From Polyangiaceae bacterium (GTDB lineage Bacteria; Myxococcota_A; Polyangia; Polyangiales; Polyangiaceae): DNA of 64,000 bases. The translations under genes and the position numbers were made by a program. Shown one piece after another: positions 16,160-25,163 of this stretch. How positions within the stretch are numbered: position 1 is the first letter of the stretch; each line of letters begins with the position of its first letter. The DNA is taken from contig JAHBVY010000003.1 in assembly GCA_019637265.1 (NCBI GenBank), forward strand, positions 186,001-250,000, read 5' to 3'. The notes beneath the pieces are model-generated. The model saw only the letters and a list, made by a program, of their open reading frames with translations, did not search any database and was not told the DNA's origin.

Positions 16160-16879
16160 TCAGCCGAGCGCGAAGCCGCGCGCCAGAGTGGCGGTGAGGA
16201 GGTTACACGCTGCGTGGAACAACACCCCCGCCCCGATACCGCCGGTCTTCGCTCGTAGCCAGCCGAACACGAGCGCTGGGAAGAACACCGCGAGCCGATT
16301 CGGGTGCGGCTCGGTCAGCAGGTGTCCTACGGCGAACAAGCCGCTCGCGAGCACCACGCCGAGCCCCAGCCTCGCTCCGAGGACCTTGAAGCGCGGTGGG
16401 AAGCGCCGATCGAGCTCCGTCTGGAGGTACCCCCGGAAGAAGGCCTCTTCAGGCAACGCGATCACCAGGACCTGCCCCAGCACCTCATCGAGCAAGTCAG
16501 GCGGCGCGACGAAGCGAAAGCCTGAAGGAGGCTGCCACCACTTCAGCCAAGCGAAGACGAACGGCGGGAACACCACGAGGCCAAGCGCGAGCGCCCAGCC
16601 CGCGGCGCGCAGCGTGTCCTTCGCCAAGCGCGTGGCGCTGAGGGGTGTGCGCAGGAGCAAGCCACCCAGGCTCAGCCCATGCGCTTGGACTTCGGCATCG
16701 GAGCGGCCTCGCACGGCGAGCCAGTACGTCGCCAGGAGGAAGCTGAAGCCGACGCCGGTCGCGGCGTAGTCCGCTGGCAGCCCGTAGGAGAGCGCGGTGA
16801 CCACGGCGCTCACCGCGAGGGTGACGAGCACCGGACGGCGCCACGAAGGCTCGCTCGAGGTGGGGTCGCAGGCGGGCAC
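16160..16879 (-). CDS. CPBP family intramembrane glutamic-type protease
   Basis: A 239-residue multi-pass membrane protein of the CAAX-processing/bacteriocin-processing (CPBP, Abi) family. The core motifs are present: PEEAFFRGYLQTE (E-E-x-x-x-R), FAVGHL, and LFHAACNL with the late His and Asn. Six to eight hydrophobic segments are visible. Related myxobacterial enzymes (myxosortases) process C-terminally tagged surface proteins, but no MYXO-CTERM-tagged protein was seen in this window, so the substrate is open. The ATG at 16879 gives a short polar N-terminus before the first membrane segment. Single gene, transcribed toward nadC. Confidence 0.85.
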   Translation of the reverse strand: MPACDPTSSEPSWRRPVLVTLAVSAVVTALSYGLPADYAATGVGFSFLLATYWLAVRGRSDAEVQAHGLSLGGLLLRTPLSATRLAKDTLRAAGWALALGLVVFPPFVFAWLKWWQPPSGFRFVAPPDLLDEVLGQVLVIALPEEAFFRGYLQTELDRRFPPRFKVLGARLGLGVVLASGLFAVGHLLTEPHPNRLAVFFPALVFGWLRAKTGGIGAGVLFHAACNLLTATLARGFALG

Positions 16880-17079
16880 GGTCGACGCGCTGCACGCTAG
16901 CCCATCGTCGGGCCGGCTGAGAGGCCTGTGTGGTGACAGCAGCGGCGGAGAATTCCATCAGGGGTGCTGCCACTCGCGCGACTCACGGCATCCTCTCCCC
17001 GCTGTGCTCGGGTTGAGATAAGGTCGCGCGGCGCGACACGAGGCTCGTGTCCCCCGCACCATGGAACGTTAGAGGACCC

Positions 17080-19719
17080 ATGCTCGACAGTCACCTCGAA
17101 CCCCAAGCGCCGGTTCACGCCCCACCCCCCCCCGCTCGCGATCCGGCGTTCGCCGCCAAATGGCCGCCTGACGATGACGACGCGGTGATCGGTGGGCCGC
17201 CTGGCGGCTATGGCGGCGGCAGCGACGATGGGAACTTCAAGAAGGGTCGCTTCAAGCCGCTCGCGATCGTCGTGGGGCTCCTGGTCGCGGGAGGCCTCGC
17301 CGCTGCGGTGATGTTCGGCATGAGCCAGGACGCCGAGAAGCTCACCGTCGATCAGGCCGAGGAGCACAAGCGCGCCATCTTCGTCTTGCCAGAGTCCGAG
17401 CAGCTGCCGCACTGGCGCAACTGGGCCACGGGGGATCGCAGTGATTACCTGCGGCAAGAGGCGATCAAGCAGCTCGCCTACCTGAAGGACCCGGAGGGCA
17501 TCGATCTCGCCATCGCCGCGTTGAAAGATCCTGCGCCGCCGATCCAGGCGCAGGCAGCGGCGGCCATCGCCTGGTACGGATCGCCCGCGGCGGACAAGGC
17601 CAAGCCAGCGCTGCTGGAGGCGCTGAAGAAGGCGGGGCTGGGCTCCAAGCCGCAGATCGCTTGGGCGCTGGTGGAGCTGGGCGAGGCCACCGCGTTCAAT
17701 GACATCCTGTCGCTGTATCGGGGCGGGCACCTGTCCAACGTGCACCGCCTGGACGGCGCCATGGCGTTCAACCCCGAGAAGCTGGTGAAGCTCGTCAGCT
17801 TGGATGACCTGGCCAAGCTCCACAAGGATGAGTCGGGCTCCGTGCGGCAGCTGGTGGCGACGGTGCTGAGCCGCAACGCCGACGCAAAGTACACGGATGT
17901 GCTGCTCGCGCTGCTCGCCGATCCGGACAAGGAGATCAGCCGTCAAGCGGCGCCGGGGCTCGGGAAGATTGGTGATGAACGCGCGCGCAAGCCGCTGGTC
18001 GACGCGATCCGTGGCGCCGACAAAGACAGCCGCAAGGAGTACCTGGCGGCGCTGCGCGACGGCATCGGCACGGCCGGCTTGGTGTTGGCGCTGAGCACGA
18101 TCGAAGAGGGAGACACGCCGGAGTCGGCCTGGCACCAGACGAAGGTCATCTTCGACATGATCCGCAAGCTCGCCGATCCACGCGGCGGTGACGCGCTGCT
18201 CGGCTACATCGGCACCAAGCCGCACTTCCATTGGCAGACGGAGGCGGCGCTCGCGATGGCGGAGGTCGGCGACCCGCGCGGTGTGCCGACGCTCGCCTCG
18301 CGCCTCAGGATGACGCCGGAGCGGCTCTACTCGGACAAGAACGACTACGAGATGATGCTCAAGCGCGACGACAAGGGGCGCATCGCCGCCGCGCGCATGA
18401 TAGCGGACCTGGGGGTGCTCCATCCGGACAAGCACGCTGACCTTCGCACTCAGGCGGAGGACGCGCTGGTGTTCTGGATGCACGATCTGCCGAGCCCGCA
18501 CGCCAACGCGCTGCGCGCGCTGGCGAACATGAAGTCAGAGAAGGACCTTGCCCAGCTCCGCGATTGGGCCTTCCCGAAGGAGGCGTTGCCGCTCGAGGGG
18601 CAGCAGCCGCCGCTGCCGAAGGCCTGGGAGATCGCGCAGAGCGCCCTACGCTACATTGGCGTGTACAAGAAGGAGCAGGACTTCACCAACCTGACCAAGC
18701 AGCTCACGCGGCGCGAGCGCGATCTGGACGTGACGATGGACGGCCTGATGGGCGGCGGCGTGGCGATGCTCGGGATGTCGCTGCGCGCGATCGGCTACGG
18801 CGCTTCGGATGGCTTGTCCGAGTGGGGCGACAACCGCGCCTTCAAGCCGCTGCTCGAGTACATCGAAGATCCGAAGAACAACGAGCAGAGCCGCACCCGC
18901 GCCTGCGCTGCCCTGGCTTGGGTGGCGAAGGACGCGGACATGGTGGAGGTGGCGAAGAAGATCGGCGAATACTCCAAGACGGACGCCGCGGATCAGTATC
19001 GCCGCGGTTGCCTGCTGGAGACGCTGGTGCAGCGTCCGGTGCAGGGCACCAGCGCCGCGCTGGTGGAGCTCGTCACGCCTGAGGCCTCGATGAAGGCGCG
19101 CACTCAGGCGGCGCGCGCCATCGGCATGGCGGGCTTCGATCAGGCGGTGGAGGACAAGCTGTTCAAGCTGATGGAGTCCGAGCCGCTGCGCGTGGACGCG
19201 GCGCTGGCGCTGATCCTCGGTGGCTCGGAGTCCACCGCCAAGCGCGCGGTGGCGATGTTCGCCGACAAGGACAAGAGCGAGGTCGAGTCGCTCTCGCTGC
19301 TTTGGTACGACACCTTCGGTTACTGGAGCCACGAGGACTTGTCCTCCGGGCGCATCTTCCGCTGGGTGGACAACGCGAACGCCATCGCTGAGGTGCCGAT
19401 CCGGCAGACGCCGCAAGAGTGGGCCAAGGTGATGCTCACGCGGCAGCTGGAGAACCTCAGCATCGACAACGGGCCGCACTCGTTCACCCGCGTGGTGATG
19501 CGCTCACGGCTGATGCAGATGGCGAAGGGCGATGACGCTGCCAAGCGTGAAGGGGCCATCCGCACCCTGCGCTTCATGGGTGAGCAGGGCGTGCTCCTCG
19601 CGCTGCGCGACGAGCAGGGCCCCACCGGCGAGTTGGCGCGCGCGGCGTACCACGAGCTGATGCACCCGAAGGTGGTCACCGGCGTCGCGGTGCCGGAAGA
19701 CAAGCCACGCACGGACTGA
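17080..19719 (+). CDS. Membrane-anchored HEAT-repeat protein
   Basis: An 879-residue protein with a Pro/Gly/Asp-rich N-terminus (about 1-55), one membrane segment PLAIVVGLLVAGGLAAAVMF (about 59-78), and a long periplasmic or external part made almost entirely of HEAT-type helical repeats, e.g. RQEAIKQLAYLKDPEGIDL, QAQAAAAIAWYGSPAADK, ISRQAAPGLGKIGDERAR and RTQAARAIGMAGF. Such scaffolds bind other proteins; no enzymatic domain is seen. ATG at 17080 follows AGAGG. The following lipoprotein gene starts 18 bp after its stop, so they are probably cotranscribed. Function unknown. Confidence 0.8.
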   Translation: MLDSHLEPQAPVHAPPPPARDPAFAAKWPPDDDDAVIGGPPGGYGGGSDDGNFKKGRFKPLAIVVGLLVAGGLAAAVMFGMSQDAEKLTVDQAEEHKRAIFVLPESEQLPHWRNWATGDRSDYLRQEAIKQLAYLKDPEGIDLAIAALKDPAPPIQAQAAAAIAWYGSPAADKAKPALLEALKKAGLGSKPQIAWALVELGEATAFNDILSLYRGGHLSNVHRLDGAMAFNPEKLVKLVSLDDLAKLHKDESGSVRQLVATVLSRNADAKYTDVLLALLADPDKEISRQAAPGLGKIGDERARKPLVDAIRGADKDSRKEYLAALRDGIGTAGLVLALSTIEEGDTPESAWHQTKVIFDMIRKLADPRGGDALLGYIGTKPHFHWQTEAALAMAEVGDPRGVPTLASRLRMTPERLYSDKNDYEMMLKRDDKGRIAAARMIADLGVLHPDKHADLRTQAEDALVFWMHDLPSPHANALRALANMKSEKDLAQLRDWAFPKEALPLEGQQPPLPKAWEIAQSALRYIGVYKKEQDFTNLTKQLTRRERDLDVTMDGLMGGGVAMLGMSLRAIGYGASDGLSEWGDNRAFKPLLEYIEDPKNNEQSRTRACAALAWVAKDADMVEVAKKIGEYSKTDAADQYRRGCLLETLVQRPVQGTSAALVELVTPEASMKARTQAARAIGMAGFDQAVEDKLFKLMESEPLRVDAALALILGGSESTAKRAVAMFADKDKSEVESLSLLWYDTFGYWSHEDLSSGRIFRWVDNANAIAEVPIRQTPQEWAKVMLTRQLENLSIDNGPHSFTRVVMRSRLMQMAKGDDAAKREGAIRTLRFMGEQGVLLALRDEQGPTGELARAAYHELMHPKVVTGVAVPEDKPRTD

Positions 19720-19737
19720 GCCGCGGCCGAGCAGCAG

Positions 19738-20355
19738 ATGAAGGTTAGGGCGCTAGCCTGTCTATCGCGCGATCTGAGCCGGGTAGCGCTCGCGCTGGGG
19801 CTATGCCTCCCGCTGCTCGGCTGTGAGCGCAGCGAGCCACGGCCACCCCCGGCGGAGCTCGAGCTTCAACAGGTCACCTTACCACCTGGGGTGGTGCTCG
19901 AGCGGGTGTGCACCCCGGGGGGCCCGGAGCTTTGCTTCAACGCCATCGACGACAACTGCAATGGGCTGATCGACGAGGGCTGCGGCTTGGCGGCGGGCCT
20001 GGTGCAGTTCGTGATCGCGTGGGCAGAGCCGACGGTGGACGTCGACCTCGAGGTGACGGAGCCGAGCGGTGAGCTGGTGGCCATCGGCAAGGCGAGCGCC
20101 AACGGCTTCGAGAAGGAGCGCGACTGCCCCGGGCAGACGCGGTCGTGCGGCGGGCAGAACGTGGAGAACGTGTACCTGACGAGCGGGGCGGCGCCGCGCG
20201 GTCGCTACCAAGTGACGATCCGCCTCGAGCGCCTGGGTGAGCGTGAGCCGCCCATCGGGGTGACCTTCAGCGCGCGCGTGGGGCCGAAGACTTACGCCAC
20301 GCGGATCCAGCTGAGCGCGGAGGGCGAGGCGCGCGAGCTGGTGTTCGACCTGTAG
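19738..20355 (+). CDS. Lipoprotein with MopE-like Asp/Cys motif
   Basis: A 205-residue predicted lipoprotein: signal region VALALGLCLPLLGC with Cys in the lipobox, then a proline-rich linker. CFNAIDDNCNGLIDEGCG (about 66-83) matches the repeated motif of MopE-like and myxobacterial surface proteins, probably calcium-binding and disulfide-bonded. The rest (VIAWAEPTVDVDLEVTEPSG ... RYQVTIRLERL) looks like a single beta-sandwich domain. It follows the HEAT-repeat gene by 18 bp and may be its surface partner. No catalytic residues recognised. Confidence 0.75.
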   Translation: MKVRALACLSRDLSRVALALGLCLPLLGCERSEPRPPPAELELQQVTLPPGVVLERVCTPGGPELCFNAIDDNCNGLIDEGCGLAAGLVQFVIAWAEPTVDVDLEVTEPSGELVAIGKASANGFEKERDCPGQTRSCGGQNVENVYLTSGAAPRGRYQVTIRLERLGEREPPIGVTFSARVGPKTYATRIQLSAEGEARELVFDL

Positions 20356-20380
20356 GTACCAGGGCAGGTTGGTTTGGTTG

Positions 20381-20397
20381 GGGTTGGACGGCACCGC
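20381..20397. repeat. Copy of the GCGGTGCCGTCCAACC dispersed motif, reverse orientation
   Basis: Reads GGGTTGGACGGCACCGC, between the lipoprotein and the TPR gene. Confidence 0.6.
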
Positions 20398-20491
20398 GTT
20401 CGAGCGGAGCCTGGACCTCACGCTGGGTTGCCCTTCGGTGCTCAGGTAGACAGTCGTTGCGGTTCTTGACCGCGCCACCCAGAATCGCGCC

Positions 20492-21907
20492 ATGAGTGCC
20501 CTCACCCGCGCCATGGCGGCGCTCCAGCAAGGCAACCCACTCGCCGGGGAGCGCATCATCACCTCCGCCGTGGACGTGGCGGTGCGCACGTACGGGGTGA
20601 GCAGCGCTCAGGCCGCCGCGGCGCACTTCGAGGCCTCGCAGTTTTTCCACGCGGCAGGGCAGGCGGAGCGCGTCATCGAAGCGCTGCGCGCCGCCACCGA
20701 GATCGCGCCGGAGGACGCCGCGGGCTGGGGCGCGCGCGCGAACTACCTGTTTCACCTGGGCGCCGCGCTGGATCGCGAGCGGCGCCTCGACGAGGCCGAG
20801 GCCGTGCTGCGCGCGCTGTCGCTCGAGCTCAGTCAGGCGTTCGGACCACTGCACGTCAGCACCGCCACCGCGCAGACGGCGCTCGGCGGCGTGCTGTTCG
20901 AGCAGGGGGAGATCGACGAGGCGCTCGAGGTGGTCAACGAGGCTGTCGCGACGCTGCAGGTCCAGGGCGATCCGGGGCTGGCGTCGGCGCTCGCGCTGCG
21001 AGCCTTCGTGATCAAGGCGGTGAGCCCGGTGGAGCCCGCGTTGCCGGAGGAGCTCGAGCTGAGCGAGAGCACGATGACGACGCTGATCGAGGCGGCGCTC
21101 GAGCGGGTGCCCCAAGCGGCGCCGCCGCTCGCGCTGCTCACGTTGACGGACTTGGCTTCCTGCGCGGCGGAGGCTTTGGGCGCGGATCACGCGGCGCGTC
21201 GCGCGCTGCTCGCGCAGTGTGTGCGCACCGCGGCGGAGGCGGGCGACGCGGAGGCGCAAGAGGCGGCGCTCCGCACCCTGGATGCGCTCGCCGCGAAGGC
21301 AGGTCAGCTGCTGGCGCAGTCGGACGTGGCGCTGGCGCTCGCCGAGCTGTTGACCCTGCAGGGTGATGACGCGCGCGGGGAGGCGGAGTACCAGCGGGCG
21401 GCGCGCCTCGCGGAGAAGGACCCGAAGGCGTTCGCGGTGGCGCTGGCGCGTCACGGGCAGCACCTCGCGGCGCGCGGCGATGAGCCAGCGCGCGCAGCGG
21501 AGTTGATGGAGCGCGCCACGGAGGCGGCGCGCGACTCGAAGGATCGCGAGCTGATCGGTAGTTGCCTGACGGCTCACGGGGTGGTGTTGCACCACCAAGG
21601 CGCGCACGGCGAGGCGGAGCTCAAGCTCACCGCCGCGCTCGATCTACTCCCATTGGGTCACCCCGAGGCAGACGTCGCGAGCGCGCACTTGGACGCGCTG
21701 GAGGCCGGCACCGCCTGCACCTGCTTCGGCGATCCGGCGCTCATCGAGCGCGCGACGAAGGCCCTGCAGCGTGAGCTGCCAGCGGGCTTGGTGGAGCGCG
21801 TGGCGCTGGGGCAGGGCGGGCTCCAGCTGCAGCTCAGCCGCGCGCCCAGCGAAGCAGAGCAGGCGCAGATTTCGTCAGTGCTCTCGGAGGTGATGGCGGA
21901 CAAGTAG
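20492..21907 (+). CDS. Tetratricopeptide-repeat protein
   Basis: A 471-residue soluble helical protein rich in Ala, Glu and Leu with TPR-like pairs, e.g. VYGVSSAQAAAAHFEASQFF-type helices at the start, LAEKDPKAFAVALARHGQHL and AELKLTAALDLLPLGHPEADV toward the middle. It has no signal peptide. Near the C-terminus CTCFGDPALIERATKALQRE is the only cysteine-bearing stretch. TPR proteins act as scaffolds; no partner can be named. The ATG at 20492 opens MSALTRAMAALQQGNPLAGER, itself TPR-like. It stands between a lipoprotein gene and a DnaJ-like gene with about 150 bp on each side. Confidence 0.75.
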   Translation: MSALTRAMAALQQGNPLAGERIITSAVDVAVRTYGVSSAQAAAAHFEASQFFHAAGQAERVIEALRAATEIAPEDAAGWGARANYLFHLGAALDRERRLDEAEAVLRALSLELSQAFGPLHVSTATAQTALGGVLFEQGEIDEALEVVNEAVATLQVQGDPGLASALALRAFVIKAVSPVEPALPEELELSESTMTTLIEAALERVPQAAPPLALLTLTDLASCAAEALGADHAARRALLAQCVRTAAEAGDAEAQEAALRTLDALAAKAGQLLAQSDVALALAELLTLQGDDARGEAEYQRAARLAEKDPKAFAVALARHGQHLAARGDEPARAAELMERATEAARDSKDRELIGSCLTAHGVVLHHQGAHGEAELKLTAALDLLPLGHPEADVASAHLDALEAGTACTCFGDPALIERATKALQRELPAGLVERVALGQGGLQLQLSRAPSEAEQAQISSVLSEVMADK

Positions 21908-21937
21908 TAGGTTGTTCTGACTAACCGAGCCGTTCGT

Positions 21938-21953
21938 CCAACCCCCAAAACCC
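21938..21953. repeat. Copy of the CCAAACCCCCAAAACC-type motif
   Basis: Reads CCAACCCCCAAAACCC, about 30 bp after the TPR gene stop. Confidence 0.5.
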
Positions 21954-22053
21954 GAAGCGCCCGTATCGCGTGGAGCACCTAGCGCGACCCACGGTTGCCG
22001 TAGGCTGTGCTCAAATCAGACCGCCGCTCCAGGATGCGGTAAGGTGGCCGGTC

Positions 22054-22572
22054 GTGAAGCGCCAAGTCCTCGCCAAGGTGGCGCGCCCGCTGGATGAGCC
22101 GCGTGGGCCGGACGTCATTCATCGTCTCACGGTGCCGGCGAGCTGGTTCAAGGACGGCGCGTGCGTGGAGCTCGAGCTGCCGCGCAACCTCAGCTGCGCG
22201 GTGTGCGACGGGGGCGGCTGTGAGGCTTGCGGTCTCGCGGGGGCGGTGAGCACGCGGGGGAGGGCCGAGCCTCCGGAGCTGGTGCAGCTGACGTTGCCGC
22301 GGCGCGAGCCGAGCCCTGAAGCGGGGCGCTCCACCTGCGTGGTGCGCCTGACCGGTCATGGTGGGCTCCCGCCTGCGGACGAGGCGCTGCCGCGAGGGCA
22401 CCTCCTGCTCTACCTGAGTGAGGGGGAAGCGACGCCTGGCTTGGTTCGTCTCGAGGCACCCTGCGAGCCGGATGAGGTCACGGCGGCGGCCCCGGGCTCG
22501 CTGCGACGGGTTGCCGCAGCCTTGGTGGTGCTGGTCGTGGCGCTGGTTGGGTGGTGGCTCCTGGGTCGCTGA
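22054..22572 (+). CDS. DnaJ-like substrate-binding protein with zinc site and C-terminal membrane anchor
   Basis: A 172-residue protein with no J domain. CAVCDGGGCEAC (about 49-60) gives two C-x-x-C pairs like half of the DnaJ zinc centre. The segment CVVRLTGHGGLPPADEALPRG followed by LLLYL resembles the DnaJ C-terminal domain pattern (G-x-G ... P-R-G-D-L). The end, ALVVLVVALVGWWLLGR, is a single hydrophobic tail that would anchor the protein with its bulk in the cytoplasm. The GTG at 22054 follows AAGGTGG at good spacing; an upstream ATG at 21970 lacks a ribosome site. It stands alone before the Fe-S oxidoreductase. Confidence 0.6.
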   Translation: MKRQVLAKVARPLDEPRGPDVIHRLTVPASWFKDGACVELELPRNLSCAVCDGGGCEACGLAGAVSTRGRAEPPELVQLTLPRREPSPEAGRSTCVVRLTGHGGLPPADEALPRGHLLLYLSEGEATPGLVRLEAPCEPDEVTAAAPGSLRRVAAALVVLVVALVGWWLLGR

Positions 22573-22774
22573 CGGGTGCGGTGGGTCGGCCGGATGATTG
22601 ACGCGGAGCGGCAAGCCGCTCTAAACACCCGGTGGTTGTCTCGGTGGCCCCTCCAGGGCCGACCCGCAGCTGAGGCGCGAGGGCTGGCTCGCGTGGCTGC
22701 GGTGCAGGCGACCGAGTGGCGGCTCACCGCCACATCGCCGCGCAGCGCGCGGTAGAGAGCGCAAGAGAGGTCCA

Positions 22775-25105
22775 ATGAACCCGATCGTCATGGCCGCAAT
22801 CATCCTCAGCCTCCTCGCGCTGTTCGCGTGGAGCGCGCACCGCCGCTGGGGGCTGCTCAAGGTGGGTGGGCCCACCCACGAGAGCCGCGTGGCGCGCATC
22901 GCCGAGCGCCTGAAGGTGCTGTGGGTGTACGCGTTCTGGCAGAAGAAGATGCGGTACTATTTCACCGCAGGCCTCGCGCACAACCTGATCTTCTTCGGGT
23001 TCTTGGTGGTGCAGGCGCGCACGATCATCCTCTGGGGGCGCGGCTTCGATCCGTCATTCAACCTGTTCATTTTTGGCCCCGAGGGGTTCCTGGGGCTGCC
23101 GCTCGGGAAGTTCTACAACCTCGCGAAGGACATCGTCGCCCTGATGGTCATCGGGGGCGCGCTGGTCTTCGTCTACTACCGCACCATCAACAAGCAGGTG
23201 CGCATGGCCCTCAGCTGGGAGGGCCTGCTCATCCTCGGCATCATCATCACGATGATGGGCTCCGATGTCGTCTACGACGGGGCCGCTCAGGTGCTGCACG
23301 TCCGCGCGGCGGAGCTGTGTGGCAGCCCCGCGCCGGAGCTGGTCGCCACCTGCTCGCGCATCGAGACGATCATCGCGCCGCTCTCGCAGGTGGCTCCGGC
23401 GGAGGTCACCTTCCACGCGTGGGAGCCGGCGGGCTCGGCCGCCGCGCTCGCGTTGAAGGGGCTGTCGCCCGACGCGCTGGTGCTCACGGCGCACGCGGGG
23501 TTCTGGACCCACGCCACCCTGGTGCTCATCTTCCTCAACATCCTCCCGTACTCGAAGCACTTCCACATCCTGACCGTGATTCAGAACGTGTTCCTCACCG
23601 ACCTCACCCCTCGGGGTCGCCTGCGCCCGCTGGCCAAGAGCTCAGAGGAGCTGATGGCGATGGTGGAGAAGGCGATGGAGAGCGAGGACATGCACGCCGC
23701 GCCGCTCGGCTACGCGCGCATCCAGCACTTCACCTGGAAAGACGTGCTCGACTTCTACACTTGCACGGAGTGCGGGCGTTGTTCGGATAACTGCCCAGCC
23801 GCCACCACCGGCAAGATCTTGAGTCCCAAGCACTTCACGTTGGATCTTCGGGATCACCTCTACCAGCGCCAAGACGAGGCGATGGAGGTGACCAAGATCA
23901 ACCGGGTGTTGCTCGATGACCTGCGCCCCAAGCCCGCGAACGACACCGAAGAGGGCGCTGAAGCCGAGGCCGCCGAGGTGGCTACCGAAGCGGCGGAAGG
24001 CAGTGAAGCTGACGGCGGCGCGAGTGACGGGCCGAGCGAAGGCGTCTGGGGTGATTTGAACTTGGTGCCCGGCGTCGTCCACGAAGACGTGCTGTGGGCC
24101 TGCACCACCTGCCGCGCCTGTGAGGAGCAGTGCCCGGTGATGATCACCTACGTGGATAAGATCGTGCAGATGCGCCGCAACCTGGTGACCATCCAGGGCG
24201 AGTTCCCGGCGGAGCTGCAGGGGCCGTTCGACGGCATGGAGACCAACGGCAACCCCTGGAACCTGTCGCGGATGGATCGCGCGAGCTGGGCGGAGGGTCT
24301 GGACATCCCGCTCGCCGCTGACAAGCCCGACGCGGAGGTGCTCTATTGGGTGGGCTGCGCGGCGAGCTACGACGACCGCGCCAAGAAGATCTCACGCGCC
24401 ACCGCGCTGCTCCTGAAGCAAGCGGGGGTGGACGTGGCGGTGCTCGGTGAAGAGGAGACCTGCACCGGGGACTCGGCGCGCCGCGCGGGCAATGAGTACC
24501 TGTTCATGACGCTGGCGGAGGCGAACATCGCCACCTTGAATGGCTACCAAGAGCAAGGCGGCATCAAGCAGATCATCACCACCTGCCCGCACTGCTTCAA
24601 CGCGCTCGCCAATGAGTACCCCGACTTCGGTGGCAAGTATGAGGTGGTTCACCACACGGACTACCTCCTGGGCCTGCTCGCGGAGGGCAAGCTCAAGGCG
24701 GGTAAGGCGGTGAACGCCAAGGTCGTGTATCACGACAGCTGTTACCTCGGGCGTTACAACGACATCTACGAGCCGCCCCGGAAGATCCTGGAAGGCATCC
24801 CCGGCGTGCAGCTGGTGGAGCCGGAGCACTGGACGCGCAACAAGGGCCTCTGCTGCGGCGCCGGCGGCGCTCAGATGTGGATGGAAGAGCAGAACAAGGA
24901 CCGCGTGAACGTGAAGCGCACCAAGCAGCTGCTCGAGACGGGCGCCGACACCATCGCCACCGCCTGCCCCTTCTGCATGACGATGCTCACCGACGGCATC
25001 AAAGATCAGGAGAAGGAGGCCACCGTGCAGCAGCTGGACGTGGTGGAGCTGCTCGCCATCTCCTGCGGCATCGAAGAGGCGGCGCCGGCAGAAGCGGCGG
25101 AGTGA
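22775..25105 (+). CDS. Membrane (Fe-S)-binding oxidoreductase, ETF:quinone/heterodisulfide-reductase-like
   Basis: A 776-residue protein: N-terminal NarI-like membrane region (about 1-270, several segments), two [4Fe-4S] sites, CTECGRCSDNCP and CTTCRACEEQCP, then two CCG domains, with GCAASYDDRAK, ETCTGDSARR, TCPHCFN and DSCYLGRYND, GLCCGAGG, ACPFCMTML. This architecture is that of FadF/EMO-type electron-transfer-flavoprotein:menaquinone oxidoreductases. An acidic Glu/Ala-rich insert of about 40 residues separates the two ferredoxin sites, unusual for the family. No etfA/etfB is adjacent in the window. The ATG at 22775 follows GAGAGG. Function by family; electron donor not proven. Confidence 0.85.
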   Translation: MNPIVMAAIILSLLALFAWSAHRRWGLLKVGGPTHESRVARIAERLKVLWVYAFWQKKMRYYFTAGLAHNLIFFGFLVVQARTIILWGRGFDPSFNLFIFGPEGFLGLPLGKFYNLAKDIVALMVIGGALVFVYYRTINKQVRMALSWEGLLILGIIITMMGSDVVYDGAAQVLHVRAAELCGSPAPELVATCSRIETIIAPLSQVAPAEVTFHAWEPAGSAAALALKGLSPDALVLTAHAGFWTHATLVLIFLNILPYSKHFHILTVIQNVFLTDLTPRGRLRPLAKSSEELMAMVEKAMESEDMHAAPLGYARIQHFTWKDVLDFYTCTECGRCSDNCPAATTGKILSPKHFTLDLRDHLYQRQDEAMEVTKINRVLLDDLRPKPANDTEEGAEAEAAEVATEAAEGSEADGGASDGPSEGVWGDLNLVPGVVHEDVLWACTTCRACEEQCPVMITYVDKIVQMRRNLVTIQGEFPAELQGPFDGMETNGNPWNLSRMDRASWAEGLDIPLAADKPDAEVLYWVGCAASYDDRAKKISRATALLLKQAGVDVAVLGEEETCTGDSARRAGNEYLFMTLAEANIATLNGYQEQGGIKQIITTCPHCFNALANEYPDFGGKYEVVHHTDYLLGLLAEGKLKAGKAVNAKVVYHDSCYLGRYNDIYEPPRKILEGIPGVQLVEPEHWTRNKGLCCGAGGAQMWMEEQNKDRVNVKRTKQLLETGADTIATACPFCMTMLTDGIKDQEKEATVQQLDVVELLAISCGIEEAAPAEAAE

Positions 25106-25146
25106 CCTAGCGAGGCCGCTCGGGGTGCGCTGAGCGGCGCTCGGTT

Positions 25147-25163
25147 AGTGAGCGACGCTCACT
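25147..25163. terminator. Short perfect hairpin between convergent genes
   Basis: AGTGAGC and GCTCACT around GAC. It overlaps the stop of the minus-strand gene and lies 40 bp after the Fe-S oxidoreductase stop. There is no T-run, so a terminator role is tentative. Confidence 0.3.

Noticed and set aside
16160..16879. CPBP protease considered as a myxosortase
   Set aside because: The family motifs fit the broad CPBP group, but no MYXO-CTERM-tagged protein is present in the window to support the narrower call.
16897..18501. A 534-codon open frame on the strand opposite the HEAT-repeat gene
   Set aside because: It is rich in Arg, His and Gln with no domain signal, as expected for the antisense frame of a very GC-rich gene. 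The forward frame has clear HEAT repeats.
20267..21607. Long minus-strand frame opposite the TPR gene
   Set aside because: Arg/Gln/His/Leu-rich composition, no motif, and it runs across the end of one real gene and into another.
22054..22572. Considered as full-length DnaJ
   Set aside because: There is no HPD motif or J domain, and only one of the two zinc centres is suggested.
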